Numbered from the stretch's first letter, positions 12,201 through 24,360 are shown. The stretch: DNA of 64,000 nucleotides from Dugong dugon (GCA_030035585.1 CM057462.1:115005234-115069233), one strand, 5' to 3'. Program-made: numbers and translations. Notes: a model not told the origin generated them from the letters alone.

Positions 12201-13250
12201 TGGGCAGCTCAGGCTACATGGTAACTTGGTTATCCATGATTAAGTGTTCAATCTCTACTAAGGCCCAGTAACAAGCCAAAAGCTGTTTCTCAAAAGGATA
12301 GTAGTTATCTGCAGAAGATGGTGGGATATTACTCCAAAATCCCCAAAGTCTGTACTATGAGTCACCAGTAAGGGACTGACAAAGACTCCAAACAGCATCT
12401 CTAATGTCATCTCTGCCACTGACACATCAAGCACCATTGGATCAGCCAAAGCATATGGCCCAAGTGGAAAAGCAGCTTGCATGGAAGCCTGAACCTGTTG
12501 CAGAGCCTTCTTTTGTTCTGGGCCCAAATCAAAACTAGCAGCTTTTTGAGTCACTCACTAAATAGGCTGGAGTAGCACACCCAAATAAGAAATATGTTGC
12601 CTCCAAAATCCAAAGAGGCATTGTGCCTCCTTTTTAGTTGTAGGAGGGATCAGATGTAACAACTTATCCTTAACTTTAGAAATAATATCTTGACATGCCC
12701 CACAGCACTGGACTCCAGAAATTTTACTGAGGTGGAAAGTGCCCGAATTTTTGTGGGATTAATTTCCCACCCTCTGGCATGTTTTACCAATAAGACCAGA
12801 GTCATTGACACTTCTTCTTTACTAGATCCAATCAGCATAATGTCATCAATGTAATGGACCAGTGTCATGTCTTGTGGAAGGGAAAGGTGATCAACATCCC
12901 TGTGGACTAAATTATTATATATGCCTGGAGAGTTTATATACCTCTGAGGTAGTACTTGAAGGTATATTGCTGGCCTTTCCAGGGGAAGGCAAACTACTTC
13001 TGGTGTTCCTTCAAAACTGGGATTGAGAGAATGTCATTTACCAGATCAATAGCTGCATACCAGCTACCAGGAGATGTATTAATTTGCTTAATCAATGAAA
13101 CCACATTTGGACAGTGATGCAATTGGAGTTACCACCTTGTTAAATTTAGAAAAATCCATTGTCACTCTCCAAGGTCCATCTGTTTTCTGCACAGGAAAAA
13201 CAGGTGAGTTGAATGGAGATGTTGTGATAATCCTTCAGGTCTTTGATGGT
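12201..13250 (-). pseudogene. ERV-L reverse transcriptase and RNase H region
   Basis: The reverse-transcriptase active-site motif YIDDIML is readable near 12820-12850, with RNase H and connection-like sequence to its left (about 12258-12600). Broken fossil. Confidence 0.85.
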
Positions 13251-13423
13251 GGCAGTAATCTCTGTAATCTCTCTAGGAATGCAGTATTGCTTTTTGTTTA
13301 CTTTTTTCCTGGGTAGAGGCAGTTCTAATGGCTTCCACTTGGCTTTTTCTACCATAATAGCCTTTACTTCACTTGTCAGGGATTCAGTGTGGGTGTTCTG
13401 CCAGTTGCTGAGTATATCTATTC

Positions 13424-13750
13424 CTATAATGCATTACAGAACTGGGGAATTACTACAGTATAGGTTTGAGGACTCACTGGACCCACTGTGAGACAAACCT
13501 GAGCTAAGATTCCATTAATAACCTGACCTCCATATGCCCTGACTCTGACTGGTGGGCCACAGTAATGTTTTTGCTCTCCTGGAATTAATGTCAGTTCAGA
13601 GCCAGGATCCAATAATCCCCCAAAAGTCTGATTATTTCCTTTTACCCAGTGCACAATCACTCTCATAAAAGGCTGCAGATCTCTTTGGGGAAGGCTGGGA
13701 GAAACATTAACAGTATAAATTTTTGGCAGTGTAGTGGGGTCATTCCTCAA
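13424..13750 (-). pseudogene. ERV-L protease region
   Basis: A retroviral aspartic-protease segment with LDPGSELTLI, a DTG-like loop, is followed by a pattern typical of retropepsins. It lies upstream of reverse transcriptase as expected. Fossil. Confidence 0.8.
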
Positions 13751-16029
13751 GGTGACCCAGCCTCCCCTTCATTCAAGGGGTTGTGGCTAGAGTCTGGGAA
13801 TTGTTTGAGGGGTTGTGACTCTCTATTCTGGTGATTCTAGTTAGACTGCCATTCACTTGACTTAGAATTCTTCCACTGGTAGGGAACAAGTATATATTAG
13901 GAAGATTTCCCATCTATTTCACTTCTATGGACACCATGACTAAGTAGCCAATGTCATAAATCTATAGGAGTCAGACTATTCTGATTACTGTTTTGACTCT
14001 ACTGTTGCTGTCCATCTTGTCTTTGTCAAATGAGTGCTGCCACTTGGCCCCTACTACCGCAGGGTCCAATCAGCTCCATTTTACTTAGGTGTATTAATTC
14101 AGTTAAAACAGTTCCCACTGTTAAATCTGATTTACATAAAATAGCAATCACAGCAGTCTTCAGGGATGCTGGGGCTCCCTTCACAAATTTGTTCCTCACC
14201 GTTGCAGTGAAATGTGTGTCCTTTGGGCCCTCCATGTGTGAGTCTATAGATTTAATCTGACAAATCCACTTTAACATGCCAATTCCCCTAAGCCTTTGGA
14301 TACTGTGATGGTTAAGGTTGTCTGTCAACTTGGCTGGGCCATGATTCTCAGTGATTTGGCAGTTGTATGATGCTGTGATCACTTCTGTGATGAGATTTAA
14401 TATAATGTGATCACCTTCCTGATGGGATATGTTGTGAGTAGCTACTCATTTGAAACAGAATTTACTTGGGCATGTGGCCTGTATCGAATATAAGTGGACA
14501 TTCTGGCAAGGCTCATGGGCTTTTGCTCATTCTGGATCCTGCAGCTGGCTGAGCTAGCAGCTTACCTTCGGTCTTGCCTGCTGATCTTGAGATTTGTCGA
14601 TCTTTGCAGCCTAGGAGCAAGAGGTCTGCTCTCTGACCTGCCCATCTTGGGTTCACCAGCCCCTGAAGCTACGTGAATCAGGAGAAGCCTCTATCCTGAC
14701 CCACAGACTTTGGACATTCCAGCCTCTACAGCTGTGTGAGCCATTTCCTTGATATAAATTTCTCTATATGTATACTTACAAGCTTTACCGGTTTTGCTTC
14801 TCTAGAGAACCCAGCCTAAGACAGATACCTTATTCTAGTATAACAAGGCAGGCCTGGTACTTCAACTTGATTTAGTTTAGGCCACCGCATAATCTATGCT
14901 TCAATGAATCAACCAAAGAATCTATTAGATCCTTTCCTAACCTCTTGAGCTGAAGCATTGAATGAAGAATCTGTGTTTAGTGGGCCCATATCACTAAAGT
15001 CAGACTGATTCAACTTTATGTTCCTTGCACCATTATCCCACATCCTTACTAACCAATCCCACACATATTTCCCAGGTTTCTGTTTGTACATAGTAGAAAA
15101 CTCAAACAGTTCTTTTTGAGTGTTGTGTACCTCCTCCTGGGTCACACGTTGTACTTAACGTTTTAGGGCTCACAGGGACTTAAATCTAGTTATAGGTCTA
15201 GAAGCAAAAATGGGCAGTGGGGTTAGGTGCTGGGAACATTCATCAATGTCTTGTAAGACATCTGCCTCAGGCAGTGCCCCAGGCACCACCTCAGGCTATC
15301 TCTCAAAGACTCTTCAGGCACAGCTGTTAATTTCATCAGATGGGTGTGGAGGGATAATGGTTTTACTGGGGAGGGTGGCTTAGCAGACAAAGATGGAGTG
15401 ATCTCTCCAGATGAGGGTAAGTGGGCTGGTTCTGATTCAGCAGAATTCAGGGGCTTAGTGTCCTCAGCTTCCTAATTGTTTGCCCATATGTATCCATCCC
15501 AAGTTTCAGGATACCATTTCTTCCTAATCAGTGCCCTCACTTTAACTTCAGACAGCATTCAAAGAAGAGAATTTAATTGGCACTGTAATTCAGCCACTCT
15601 TACAATAAAGACTCTGGGTTTGGTTTTTGGCACTATCAGCCCTGTTACTACACAAAATAAGGCTTTCTTTCAGGGCATGAATGACAACTTTGAGGTTTAT
15701 TATGTGGCAGTTGAGCTGTAACTCTGAAGCCCTAAGCAATTTTCTTTCACCACTTTATCTAGCACAAGTAGGACCAATCAACCAGCTTCCCTATACTTCT
15801 TATTCTGACAAAACTGTAGAACAGTATTACACTTGTGATCACTCAGAGCCTTCTTCTCACCAATACTTGATCTATTGGTGAAGATATTTTGCATAGTAAT
15901 ATTGCTCCCTCACATCATGGATTAGCAGCACCCTCTTTACTACTGGAGGTGGCATCATCAGTGTCTTTAAGACTAGTCAGACTTGAGAACCAATTTAGAA
16001 AACTCATCCTTATGATTTCGTTTTTGTAG
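13751..16029 (-). pseudogene. ERV-L gag region and leader
   Basis: A capsid-like fragment is readable at about 14909-15145. The rest is degraded. A solo LTR at 14304-14823 interrupts the region. Fossil. Confidence 0.65.
14304..14823 (+). mobile_element. Solo ERV-L-family LTR inserted in the provirus
   Basis: A 520-bp LTR runs from TGTGATGG to CCTAAGACA on the plus strand, opposite to its host provirus. Its ends match the reverse complement of the provirus LTRs, so it is the same family. It is flanked by a perfect 5-bp duplication GATAC (14299-14303 and 14824-14828). No internal region remains. Confidence 0.93.
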
Positions 16030-16047
16030 AATCACTCTTGGTACCGA
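16030..16047 (-). other. ERV-L primer-binding site, leucine-tRNA type
   Basis: Directly inside the 5' LTR, the minus strand reads GGTACCAAGAGTGA, close to the 3' end complement of a leucine tRNA. HERV-L is named for this primer. Confidence 0.7.
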
Positions 16048-16048
16048 A

Positions 16049-16797
16049 TGTCTTAGGCTGGATTCTCTAGAGAAGCAAAATCAATGAAGCGTATACATAC
16101 ATACGTATAAAACCCATTGCTGTAGAGTCGATTTTGACTCAGCAACCGTATAGGACGGAGTACAACTGCCCCACAGGGTTTCCAAGGAGCAGCTGGTGGA
16201 TTCAGACTGCAAACCTGTTGGTTAGCAGCCTAGCTCTTAACTACTACACCTCCAGGGCTACATACATACATACATATATATATATATAGAGAGAGAGAGA
16301 GATTTATCTCAAGGAAATGACTCACACGATTGTAGAGACTGGCAAATCCCAAGTTCGCTGGGTCAAGCATCAGACTGGAGGCAACTCCTGACTTATGTAG
16401 CTGCAAGTGCTGACAGACCTAAGATCAGCAGATCAGACAGCAGGCTGCTGGCCCACAGGCTGTGAAGGTTGACTGGCAAATTCCAAGACTGGCAGGCAAT
16501 ACAGCAGGCATCTGGCTCAAGTCCCAATAAATGGAGGTCAAATGATGAAGATCCAGATGCAGGAACCAGAACAAGCACGTGAGATTTGCCAGGATGTTCA
16601 TATATATCATGGGTGTAGGCCACACCCCCGAGGAAACTCTCATTATAACTAATTAACAGATCACATCAGATCACATAAGATCACATCATGGAGTATGACT
16701 TCATCATTACATAACTGCCAAACTGCATCATTATATAACTGCTGAACCACTGAAAATCATGGCCAAGCCAAATTGACACACAACCTTAATCATCACA
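16049..16797 (-). repeat. ERV-L 5' LTR with an AfroSINE inserted
   Basis: LTR with TGTCTTAG...CATCACA ends on the plus strand. It is 749 bp, or about 598 bp after removing the AfroSINE at 16109-16259, matching the 600-bp partner LTR. A (TACA)n, (TA)n and (GA)n stretch near 16261-16301 lies beside the SINE. Confidence 0.88.
16109..16259 (-). repeat. AfroSINE inside the ERV-L LTR
   Basis: Starts 'aaacccattgctgtagagtc' and ends at the tRNA-like head 'acctccagggct', minus orientation. The target was a TACA-type simple repeat, so the flanking duplication is not diagnostic. It is younger than the provirus. Confidence 0.9.
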
Positions 16798-16943
16798 ATG
16801 GGTACTTAGGTTGTTTCCACCTTTTGTCTATTGTGAATAGTGCTGCAGTGAACATTGGTGTACTAGTCTCTACTTGTGCCTCTTCTTTCAAGTCTTTTGG
16901 GTGTATACCTAGGAGTGGAATTGCTGGGTCATATGGTAGTTCT

Positions 16944-17102
16944 GGAAACCCTGGTGGCACAGTGGTTAAGCGCTATGCTGCTAACCAAAAGGTCAGCAAT
17001 TCAAATCCACCAGGTGCTCCTTGGAAACTCTATGGGTCAGTTCTACTCTGTCCTATAGGGTCCCTATGGGTCAGAATCGACTTGACGGAAACAGGTTTTG
17101 GG
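16944..17102 (+). repeat. AfroSINE A of an inverted pair
   Basis: Forward AfroSINE with the tRNA-derived head: A-box-like TGGCACAGTGGTTAAGC and B-box-like GGTCAGCAATTCAAATCC, ending 'gacggaaacaggttttggg'. The left flank is TGGTAGTTCT (16934-16943). The right flank is ACAAGGATGTG (17103-17113), which does not match the left one but is the reverse complement of the outer flank of SINE B. Confidence 0.95.
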
Positions 17103-17219
17103 ACAAGGATGTGGAGAAATTGGAACCCTTACCAATTGCTAGTGGGAAAGCAAAGTGGTACAGCCATTGTGGTAAACAGTACAGCAGTTCCTCAAAAAAA
17201 CAAAAAAATGGAACTACCA
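17103..17219 (+). other. Inverted 117-bp segment of the old L1
   Basis: This stretch reads as sense-strand L1 ORF2 ('gatgtggagaaattggaacc', 'cagttcctcaaaaa'), whereas the L1 on both sides is antisense. Its reverse complement fits exactly between the L1 sequence ending at 16943 and that starting at 17391. Confidence 0.9.
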
Positions 17220-17390
17220 TTAAAAAACAAACAAACAAACCCATTGCCATCAAGTTGATTCTGACTCATAGTGACCCTACAGGACAGAGTAGAACTGCCC
17301 CATAGATTTTCCAAGGAGCACCTGGTGGATTCAAACTACCGCCTTTTGGTTAGCAGCCAAGCTCTTAACCACTAAGTCACCAAGTTTTCC
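17220..17390 (-). repeat. AfroSINE B of an inverted pair
   Basis: Reverse AfroSINE with an (AAAC)n tail at the left and the head ending 'aagtcaccaagttttcc' at 17390. Its outer flank CACATCCTTGT (17391-17401) is the reverse complement of 17103-17113. Its inner flank GAACTACCA (17211-17219) is the reverse complement of the outer flank of SINE A. Confidence 0.95.
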
Positions 17391-19470
17391 CACATCCTTG
17401 TAAACATTTGGTATTTTCTGTGTTGTTTTGTTTTGTTTTATCTTAGCCATTCTTGTTAGAGTAAAATGCTATTTCATTGTGGTTTTGATTTGCATCTGTC
17501 TGATGGCTAATGATGCTGAGCATCTTTACATGTATTTGTTGGCCATTAGAATGTCCTCTTAGGTGAAATGTCTATTCAAGTCCTTTCCCCATTTTATGAT
17601 TGGGTTAATTGTCTTTTTACTGTTAAGTTGTTGAAGTTGTATATATACTTTGGTTATTAACTTCTTGTCAGATATGCAGTTTCCAAAGATATTCTGGTCT
17701 GTAGCTCTTTTTTTCACTTTTTTGGTAAAGTGTTTTGATGAACAAAGTTTTTAATTTTGATGACATCTCATTTATGTATATGTCTTTTGTTGTTTGTGCT
17801 TTTGTTAGTATATTGGATAATCCATTTTTAAAAGCTAGTCCTGACAATGTTGCCCCTGCTTTTTCTTCTAAGAATTTTATGGTTTTACTTTGCACATTTA
17901 TGTTGTTACTCCATTTTGAATTTGTTTTTGTGTATGGTGTGAGGCATGGATCCTGTTTCACTTTTCTGGTTGTGGAAATCCAGTTTTCCCATCACTGTTT
18001 ATTGAAGAGACTCTTCTTTTCCCAGCAAATTAACTTAGAACCCTTGTGAAAAATCAGTTGACAGTAGATGAGATATGTGAGTTCACTTCTGGACTCTCAA
18101 TTCTATTCCATTGGTCTATGTGTCTACTGTTATACCAGTACAAGGCTATTTTTATTACTGTAGCTGTATAATATGTCTTAAAATCAGGAAGCGTTGAGTC
18201 CTCCTACTTCGTTCTTCTCTTTCAACATTGCTTTAGCTATTTGGGGGTCTCTTGCCATTCTATATAAAGTTGAGGATTGGTTCTTCTATTTCTGTAAAGA
18301 AGGCTGTTGGAATTTTGCTCGGGATTGCTTTGAATCTATAGATTGCTTTCAGTAGTATTGACAGCTTAACAATATTAAGCCTTCCAATTCATCAACATGG
18401 AACATTTTTTCATTTATTGAAGTCTTCTTTAATCTCTTTTAGCAAAATTTTATTGTTCTTATTGTGTAAGTCCATCACATCCCTTGTTAGATTTATTCTT
18501 AGGTATTTTTTTCTCTTAGATCCTACTGTAAATGGAACTGTTGCTGTAATTTCCCTTTCAGATTTCTCTTTGCTGGTGTATAGAAACTCAACTGATTTTT
18601 GTTTGTTGACTTCATGCCCTGCAACTTTGCTAAATTCCTCTATTAGCTCTAGAATTTTTCTTGTGGACTCTTTGGGATTTTCTATATATAAGATCATATC
18701 ATCCATGGATAGAGATAATTTTATTTCTTCTTTTCCAATCTGGATACATTTTACTTTTTTTTCTTGTCTTATTGCTCTGGCTGGGACTTCTAATACAACA
18801 TTGAATAGAGGTAGTGAGAGTGGGCACCCTTGTCTTGTTTCCAATTTCAAGGGGATATCTCTCAATCTTTCTCCCTTAACTATAATATTGGCTATTGGCT
18901 TTTCATATATGTTCTGAATGATATTGAGGAATTTCCATTCTATTCCAATCTTTAGGATTTTCATCAAGAAAGGGTATTGGATTTTATCAAATGCTTTTTC
19001 TGCATCCATAGAGATGACCGTATTGTTGCTTTCCTTTGTTCTATTGATGTGGTGTGTAACATTGATTGATTTTCTAATATTGAATCATCCCTGCATTCCT
19101 GGAACAAATCCCACTTGGCCATGGTGCATGACTCTTTTAAAATATTGTTGGATTCTGTGTGCTGGTATCTTGTTGAGGATTTTTGCATCTATATTTGTAA
19201 GAGATACTGGCCTGTAGAGTTTTTTTGTATTTTTTCTTGTGATGTCTTTATCTGGCTTAGGTATAAGGGTTATGTTTGCTTTATAGAATGAATTAGGGAG
19301 TATTCCTTTCTTCTCTATCTTTTGAAAGAGTCTGAACATTATTGGTGTCAATTCTTCTCTAAATGTTTGGTACAATTCCCCAGTGAAGCCATCTTGTCCA
19401 GGATTTTGTTGGGAGGTTTTTGATAATTGATTTGATCCCTTCACTTGTTATGGGTCTATTAAGACTTATT

Positions 19471-20937
19471 AATATGCTAAATTATTGGCTCAAATGCTCA
19501 TGATTTTTTAGAGCAGCTAAACTTTGCAGACACCATCATCCTTAAGTAATGGAATTTTTGAGATACTGACTTTTAATTAATTATATCTAAAATAATAGTA
19601 TTTCCTGTTCTCTGAGATTCTTAACTACAAGTAATGTGCCTCTTCGATCTATATTAAGTAACAGGTATTATAACCACTATTAGAAATTCTAAATTTTCTG
19701 AAAGAACTCCATCAGTTTATGACATACATTGAAATTACAGTTGTTAGACAAATTTCTCACTTTGGAATATTTACATATTTTTTAATGTATAAATACTTTA
19801 AATTATATCTTTCACGTGTTTAAAAGTTATCTCTTCTCAAAAAAATCCTGCTACAAGGCATTCTAATGTACTTGTCTTTTTGAAAGCATTCCTACTGTTG
19901 TAGAGTTTAGAAAAAGCCTAAAATTCACAGGTCCGATACTGTCCTTATACAAAATCCAGGGCTTAAACTTTCCAATAAAGCCAAAGGCTCATAGTCTTAT
20001 TTACTCTTACTATTAAGGAGACTCTTCTCTAATGCCTTTAAAATCAACAATTGTATATGTTCAGACTACGTGAAAAAGCAGACGTATCTATTGGAATTCT
20101 CTTTGGAAAACTCCAGTTTCTAACTTAGTATCTGAATTGTTTTTTATCCATTTAACTTTCTTGACTGAATTATCTCCAGTTAATCATCCTCGATCCAACC
20201 ACATCCGTTCAGATATTTTTGTAATTTAACCTTGAGTCCTGTTACTCAAGATTTTATTACATATGCTCCACCAGGCATGATTTTGTCTATCTTCATTTTA
20301 TATGCTTTATTTTATGAGAATAATCAGTTTTTTTCATTTTTCTAATATAAAATTATATGACATTAAATGTATTTTGTACATAGCCCTTGAAACCTACCCC
20401 TGCACTTTTCTTTTTTTCTCTAGAGAGCAAAATGTTCACCTCTTTCTATATCAGGGATTGCCTTCAAGTGTCTCTGTTTATGACAATCAGTCATTAAAGA
20501 CAGCCCTATCCCACTATTTTTTTTGTTTGTTTGTTTTCTCGCCATCAAAAACATTTTTTCTTGTACATAAATTTCTACTAAAAGTTTCTATATATAAATG
20601 ATCCGGGGTATGTAGAACACATTTATTACAACTCTCACAATTTACCTTGTAAAACTAGTGTTTTCTTTATTTTTGGAAATTTTTTTTTTAATTTTTAGAA
20701 GAAGTCTTTTCACATAAATGATGCCAATACAATATTTGAAACCAACAACTGGAAATTTTCTAGGTAATCATAACTCCTTATTTCTACTTCAGGGAATGAT
20801 AATTCCATCTTTATATCACAAACAAATAGAAATTTTTCAAAACTGCTTAAGGGAGAGGACCAGGAGGAAATTACTTATACTTTGTAGGAAAGGTGAATAT
20901 TCAACTCACCCTCCACCCTCCTAGCAAACATATATGT
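19471..20937. other. Unique AT-rich DNA, no gene seen
   Basis: No coding signal or clear repeat. Short T-rich tracts lie near 20518 and 20680. Open frames here have no protein-like features. Confidence 0.5.
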
Positions 20938-20939
20938 AG

Positions 20940-21341
20940 AATCCAGTTCCTTGTTGCTGTAGGCCTGAGGCCCCCATTTCCTTGCTGACTGTCAGTCAGG
21001 AACCTCTCTCAGCTCCTTAAGGCTACCTGCATTTCTGGTCTTACTGCCCCCTCCATCTCCAAACCAGAAAGCACAAGTGCTCACACTTCCAATCTCTTCG
21101 ACTTCCTCTTCTGACAGATGCATCTCCTCTGCCTCCAGCTGGAGAAATTTCTCTGCTTGTAAGGGCTGATGTGATTAAACTGGGCCCAGATTATCTAAGA
21201 CAATCTTCTTGTCTTAAAATCTATAAACTTTATTACATTTGCAAAGCCCCTTTTAACTTGTAATGTAACATGTACACAGGTTTCAGGGATTAAGGTGTAA
21301 ACATATTTGGTGGTGGGAGCACATTCTTCCTACCAGACTTC
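20940..21341 (-). mobile_element. MLT1-type MaLR LTR relic
   Basis: Blocks such as 'gatgtgattaaactgggccc', 'agattatctaagacaatctt', 'tgtaatgtaacatgtacaca' and the end 'ttcttcctacca' follow the MLT1 consensus in reverse order, so it reads on the minus strand. Ancient and truncated. Confidence 0.7.
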
Positions 21342-21386
21342 TGTACATTTATTAGCACTCCACTTTACCTCTATCCATTTCATACA

Positions 21387-21592
21387 TGGAGTTAGTCCTT
21401 GGGTGGTGCAAACAGTGAACACACTCGGCTGCTAACTGAATGGTTGGAGGTTTGAGTTTACCCAGAGTCACCTCAGAAGAAAGACCTGGTGATCTACTTG
21501 TGAAAAATCAGTCATAGAAAACCCTATGGAGCACAGTTCTACTCTGACACACATGGAGCTGCCATGAGTAGGAATGAACTGGACGACAACTT
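21387..21592 (+). repeat. AfroSINE, long form
   Basis: A tRNA-like head ('ccttgggtggtgcaaacag'), then a central block 'ctggtgatctacttgtgaaa' / 'agaaaaccctatggagcac' absent from the short form, then the shared tail 'catgagtaggaatgaactgg'. The central block resembles the RTE 5' region at 54280-54320. Confidence 0.88.
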
Positions 21593-24264
21593 GTTTATTT
21601 CATATGTATCACTCCAACTCATAAGGAATCCTGCCATCATGTATCATAGATCACAAGATTTGTAACAACCTTGCTTGTAGAGCAGTGGGCAAACGCAGCA
21701 CCAAAAAGTCGGTGAGATTTTAGGCAGATACTGTATTTGGCTGGGAAATCTTTTGATACCACAGCCTCTTCTTCCCACCCAAGAGAAGTACTGACATTTT
21801 GGAACTAGATTTCTTCTTTCATATTCTTGCTCTACATGTGCATTGCCATACCATGATCTGGAATCCATTGGTCTCGTATTTAATTAACTCTGAGATTATA
21901 GCTTGTCTTCACCTTAGAAGCTGCAAAGAAACTTTTTCTCCATTTATATAAATACACTTTCCTATTAACTTATAAGAATAAGCATGAGTATTTTAAAATG
22001 TGTGATTCCCCATGGATGTAAGCTATAATTTGTTTCTTTAAATGCAGAAGAAGAAATGGAATGTTGGGGAAGTGTTTTCACAAAGTTTATGAAAAGAAAA
22101 CAATGAACGTTTAAACCATAACTTCAAGATTTGTTTAACTTTTAAGAGGCAACCTGTCTTAAAATGCATTTTGTGTAAAACATATCCATTTAAAATAAAA
22201 TTATAATCGTCTCAAGAGCTGTGTCTTATCACGCTCCCTTCTCACCAAAAAACAGTGTTGTGTACAGATGGCAGCAGGGATGTAATATAATGTATGTCGA
22301 GAGTATTTATTAAGATACCATTGGGGGCTGACACTTTATAGCAGCTGCAGTCCCTTTGTAGTGAGCTTGGTTTTAAAAATGATTTCTCATCCATTCAGAC
22401 AGGTTTTTTGCTGAAAGTCTCCAAAGACTGTTACATTATCATATCTTTTCAATGACTTTCCATAAAGGAATACAAGATGTGAATCTGGCTTTTTAATATG
22501 TTCCATTTAAAGTAGTTATCAATGATACATTAGTCATTCCATCCGGTGTTCCTGAGAGGTGGGTGAGTGAATAATTACAGGTGACCTTCAGACAAGAAGC
22601 CTTGAAGGCTTCTAAGTATGGGGTGTTTTGTCTGATGAGTGAATAGGCACTGAGTCATTAGCATGACATTTGAGAGATCATTCTGAATTTGTAACTAAAA
22701 TAAACCTATTTTTCTTAGTCATGATAATGGACAATTGTTCCTCTCTGTAATGCTAGCTTTTATATTTTTCTTTCTTTATTTCAAGGTTTATCACTTAATA
22801 GGTATATTTTTCTTCAGGAAAGAACACAGAATGGAGCTATCAGAGGGAATGGTGTTTAATAAAAATAAATATATAAATTACACATTTCAAAGACAGAAAA
22901 TAAAAAAGTTGAAAAATACGAATTCCTACTTCCTATTCGATGGATAATTTGAAAATAATTTTATCATTTCCAAGTGATTCTAAATGTTTAACCCCATTTT
23001 CTAAAACTGATCTGACCAATTACCTTGAAGGAATGAATCACTTATGCTTTTGGTTACCATGTTAAATCTGTCCAGCTCTTATATCGTAAGAACTGTTAGA
23101 AAGGATACTCTAATATCCATCTTTGTGTCCCCTAAAGCCTGGTACATAGAAGTGTTAACGCATAATTGTCGAATAATAATGTCAAACTTTTAATATTGTA
23201 TTTTACTCAATATCTTCTTTCTCTCAACCTCAAAGTGGAGGGAAAGGTGAGGTGTCTAGGCCACAAAGAGCAAATAAAGGTGATTCTCTGCCTTCGAGGG
23301 ACTTTCTGGCTCAGTCACATTCAAGGAATCAAATAATTTGGGCTAGAGCAAACAATTAAGAGGTAAATGTTAATTATTAAGGATGCTTACCAATTTATTT
23401 ATTTTTGGTTTGTGCACTGCCAAGAATAATATTAAGAAATATTTTTTCAATAATATATTCAGTATCTTTTTCCATTTTCATATTTGTTTTACCCTGTGAA
23501 CTTCATTTCTTCTTTCTTAGAAATATCTTACCCATTACTCTCTCCTGCAGAGTTTTCTCTACCTGTCATCCAGGTAACTTGGGACCCCATGATAATATCT
23601 ATGTGTCCTTACCATGCTAATTATTCTTTTTTCTTAAATATAAAAACTAGATAGGCATAAAAATATGCATCAATGCGTTGTGAAGGTGAAAGGCTACTCA
23701 CTTATTATCTTCTCCTCATTTTCCTTATCCTTTTAGTTTTCTATTAATATTTTCAATGCCCTTCTTCAAATTTGTCTTCCTGTTCTTTGGAGATAATTAG
23801 TAGCATGTCATTTTTATGCTCATTCTACAAGGCCAAAATCTACTTCACAATTAGTTTGAATGCTTGTGCAAAGCTCAGCGGTCCTTGGGCATCACTTGGT
23901 TAGGTGCTGGGAGCAGAAGGTTAAGGACTTTATTCAGTGTACAACAGAATCAATACAGTGTTGATCTAAATTTCTTTACTGTTGCAAAACCTGAAAGCAA
24001 GCTTCCACTTAAGGCAAGACACACTTCTAACGAGATGGTCAATAATTGCAGCAACTAAGAGACCTTGAATAGCTTTACTCAGAAATAGCATCATTTATTA
24101 AGGAAGGGTGGCAATGTTACTGAAATTGTCTTCCTATCCTTTCAGGATTAGTTAGAACTATCTCAGGAACAACTGCAAAAGACTGACAGGCATAGCCTTT
24201 ATTACATTATCTGGAGGGTACTCATAAGGTTTGGTCTCCTCAACCAACAAAGCCTTGTATTCAT
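21593..24264. other. Unique DNA, no gene seen
   Basis: Mostly AT-rich single-copy-looking sequence. A small L2-like 3' end lies at about 23110-23200 ('aagcctggtacatagaagtg'). No exon or RNA gene recognised. Confidence 0.5.
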
Positions 24265-24360
24265 ATATTCATTCACTTACTCAGTCATCAATAAGTGTTT
24301 ATGGAGCTGCTATCATCCACCAGATACTGTGCTGAGAATGAAGTGAGACACATTTTTTTA
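24265..24360. repeat. L2 relic
   Basis: 'tcattcacttactcagtcat' followed by 'agtgtttatggagctgctat' and 'cagatactgtgctgagaatg' matches a conserved L2 segment. Diverged. Confidence 0.5.

Larger units (their letters stand above)
9460..16797 (-). mobile_element. ERV-L (class III) provirus, broken fossil with both LTRs
   Basis: A complete-looking ERV-L skeleton on the minus strand: 5' LTR at 16049-16797, leucine-tRNA-type primer-binding site, gag region, protease, reverse transcriptase with RNase H, integrase, dUTPase and 3' LTR at 9460-10059. Placement of dUTPase after integrase and absence of an envelope gene are typical of ERV-L. It sits inside an old L1, with 5-bp flanks CTGGG (9455-9459) and ATGGG (16798-16802) that agree at four of five bases. 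The LTRs are about 600 bp each after removing an inserted SINE and differ at roughly one base in five by eye, so the insertion is tens of millions of years old. The coding part is broken in many places, at least half a dozen. Confidence 0.92.
16798..19470 (-). mobile_element. Old L1, right part (ORF2 fragment)
   Basis: Continuation of the L1 at 9056-9459. It reads from the C-terminal ORF2 region into the reverse transcriptase and stops near 19470, where the element is 5'-truncated. Protein-like pieces lie at about 17668-17961, 18410-19009 ([14 protein letters not shown]) and 19085-19444 ([20 protein letters not shown]). The usual FADD active site reads SMDD, and several frame changes are present, so it is dead. 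Two AfroSINEs and an inverted piece lie at 16944-17390. Confidence 0.9.

Noticed and set aside
16944-17015. tRNA gene (A and B boxes present)
   Set aside because: It is the tRNA-derived head of an AfroSINE; no cloverleaf with intact acceptor stem is apparent.
16773-17258. 161-residue open frame
   Set aside because: It runs across L1, AfroSINE A and the inverted segment; a chance frame through three repeat pieces.
22735-22947. 70-residue open frame in unique DNA
   Set aside because: AT-driven composition, no recognisable domain, no splice context; typical chance frame.
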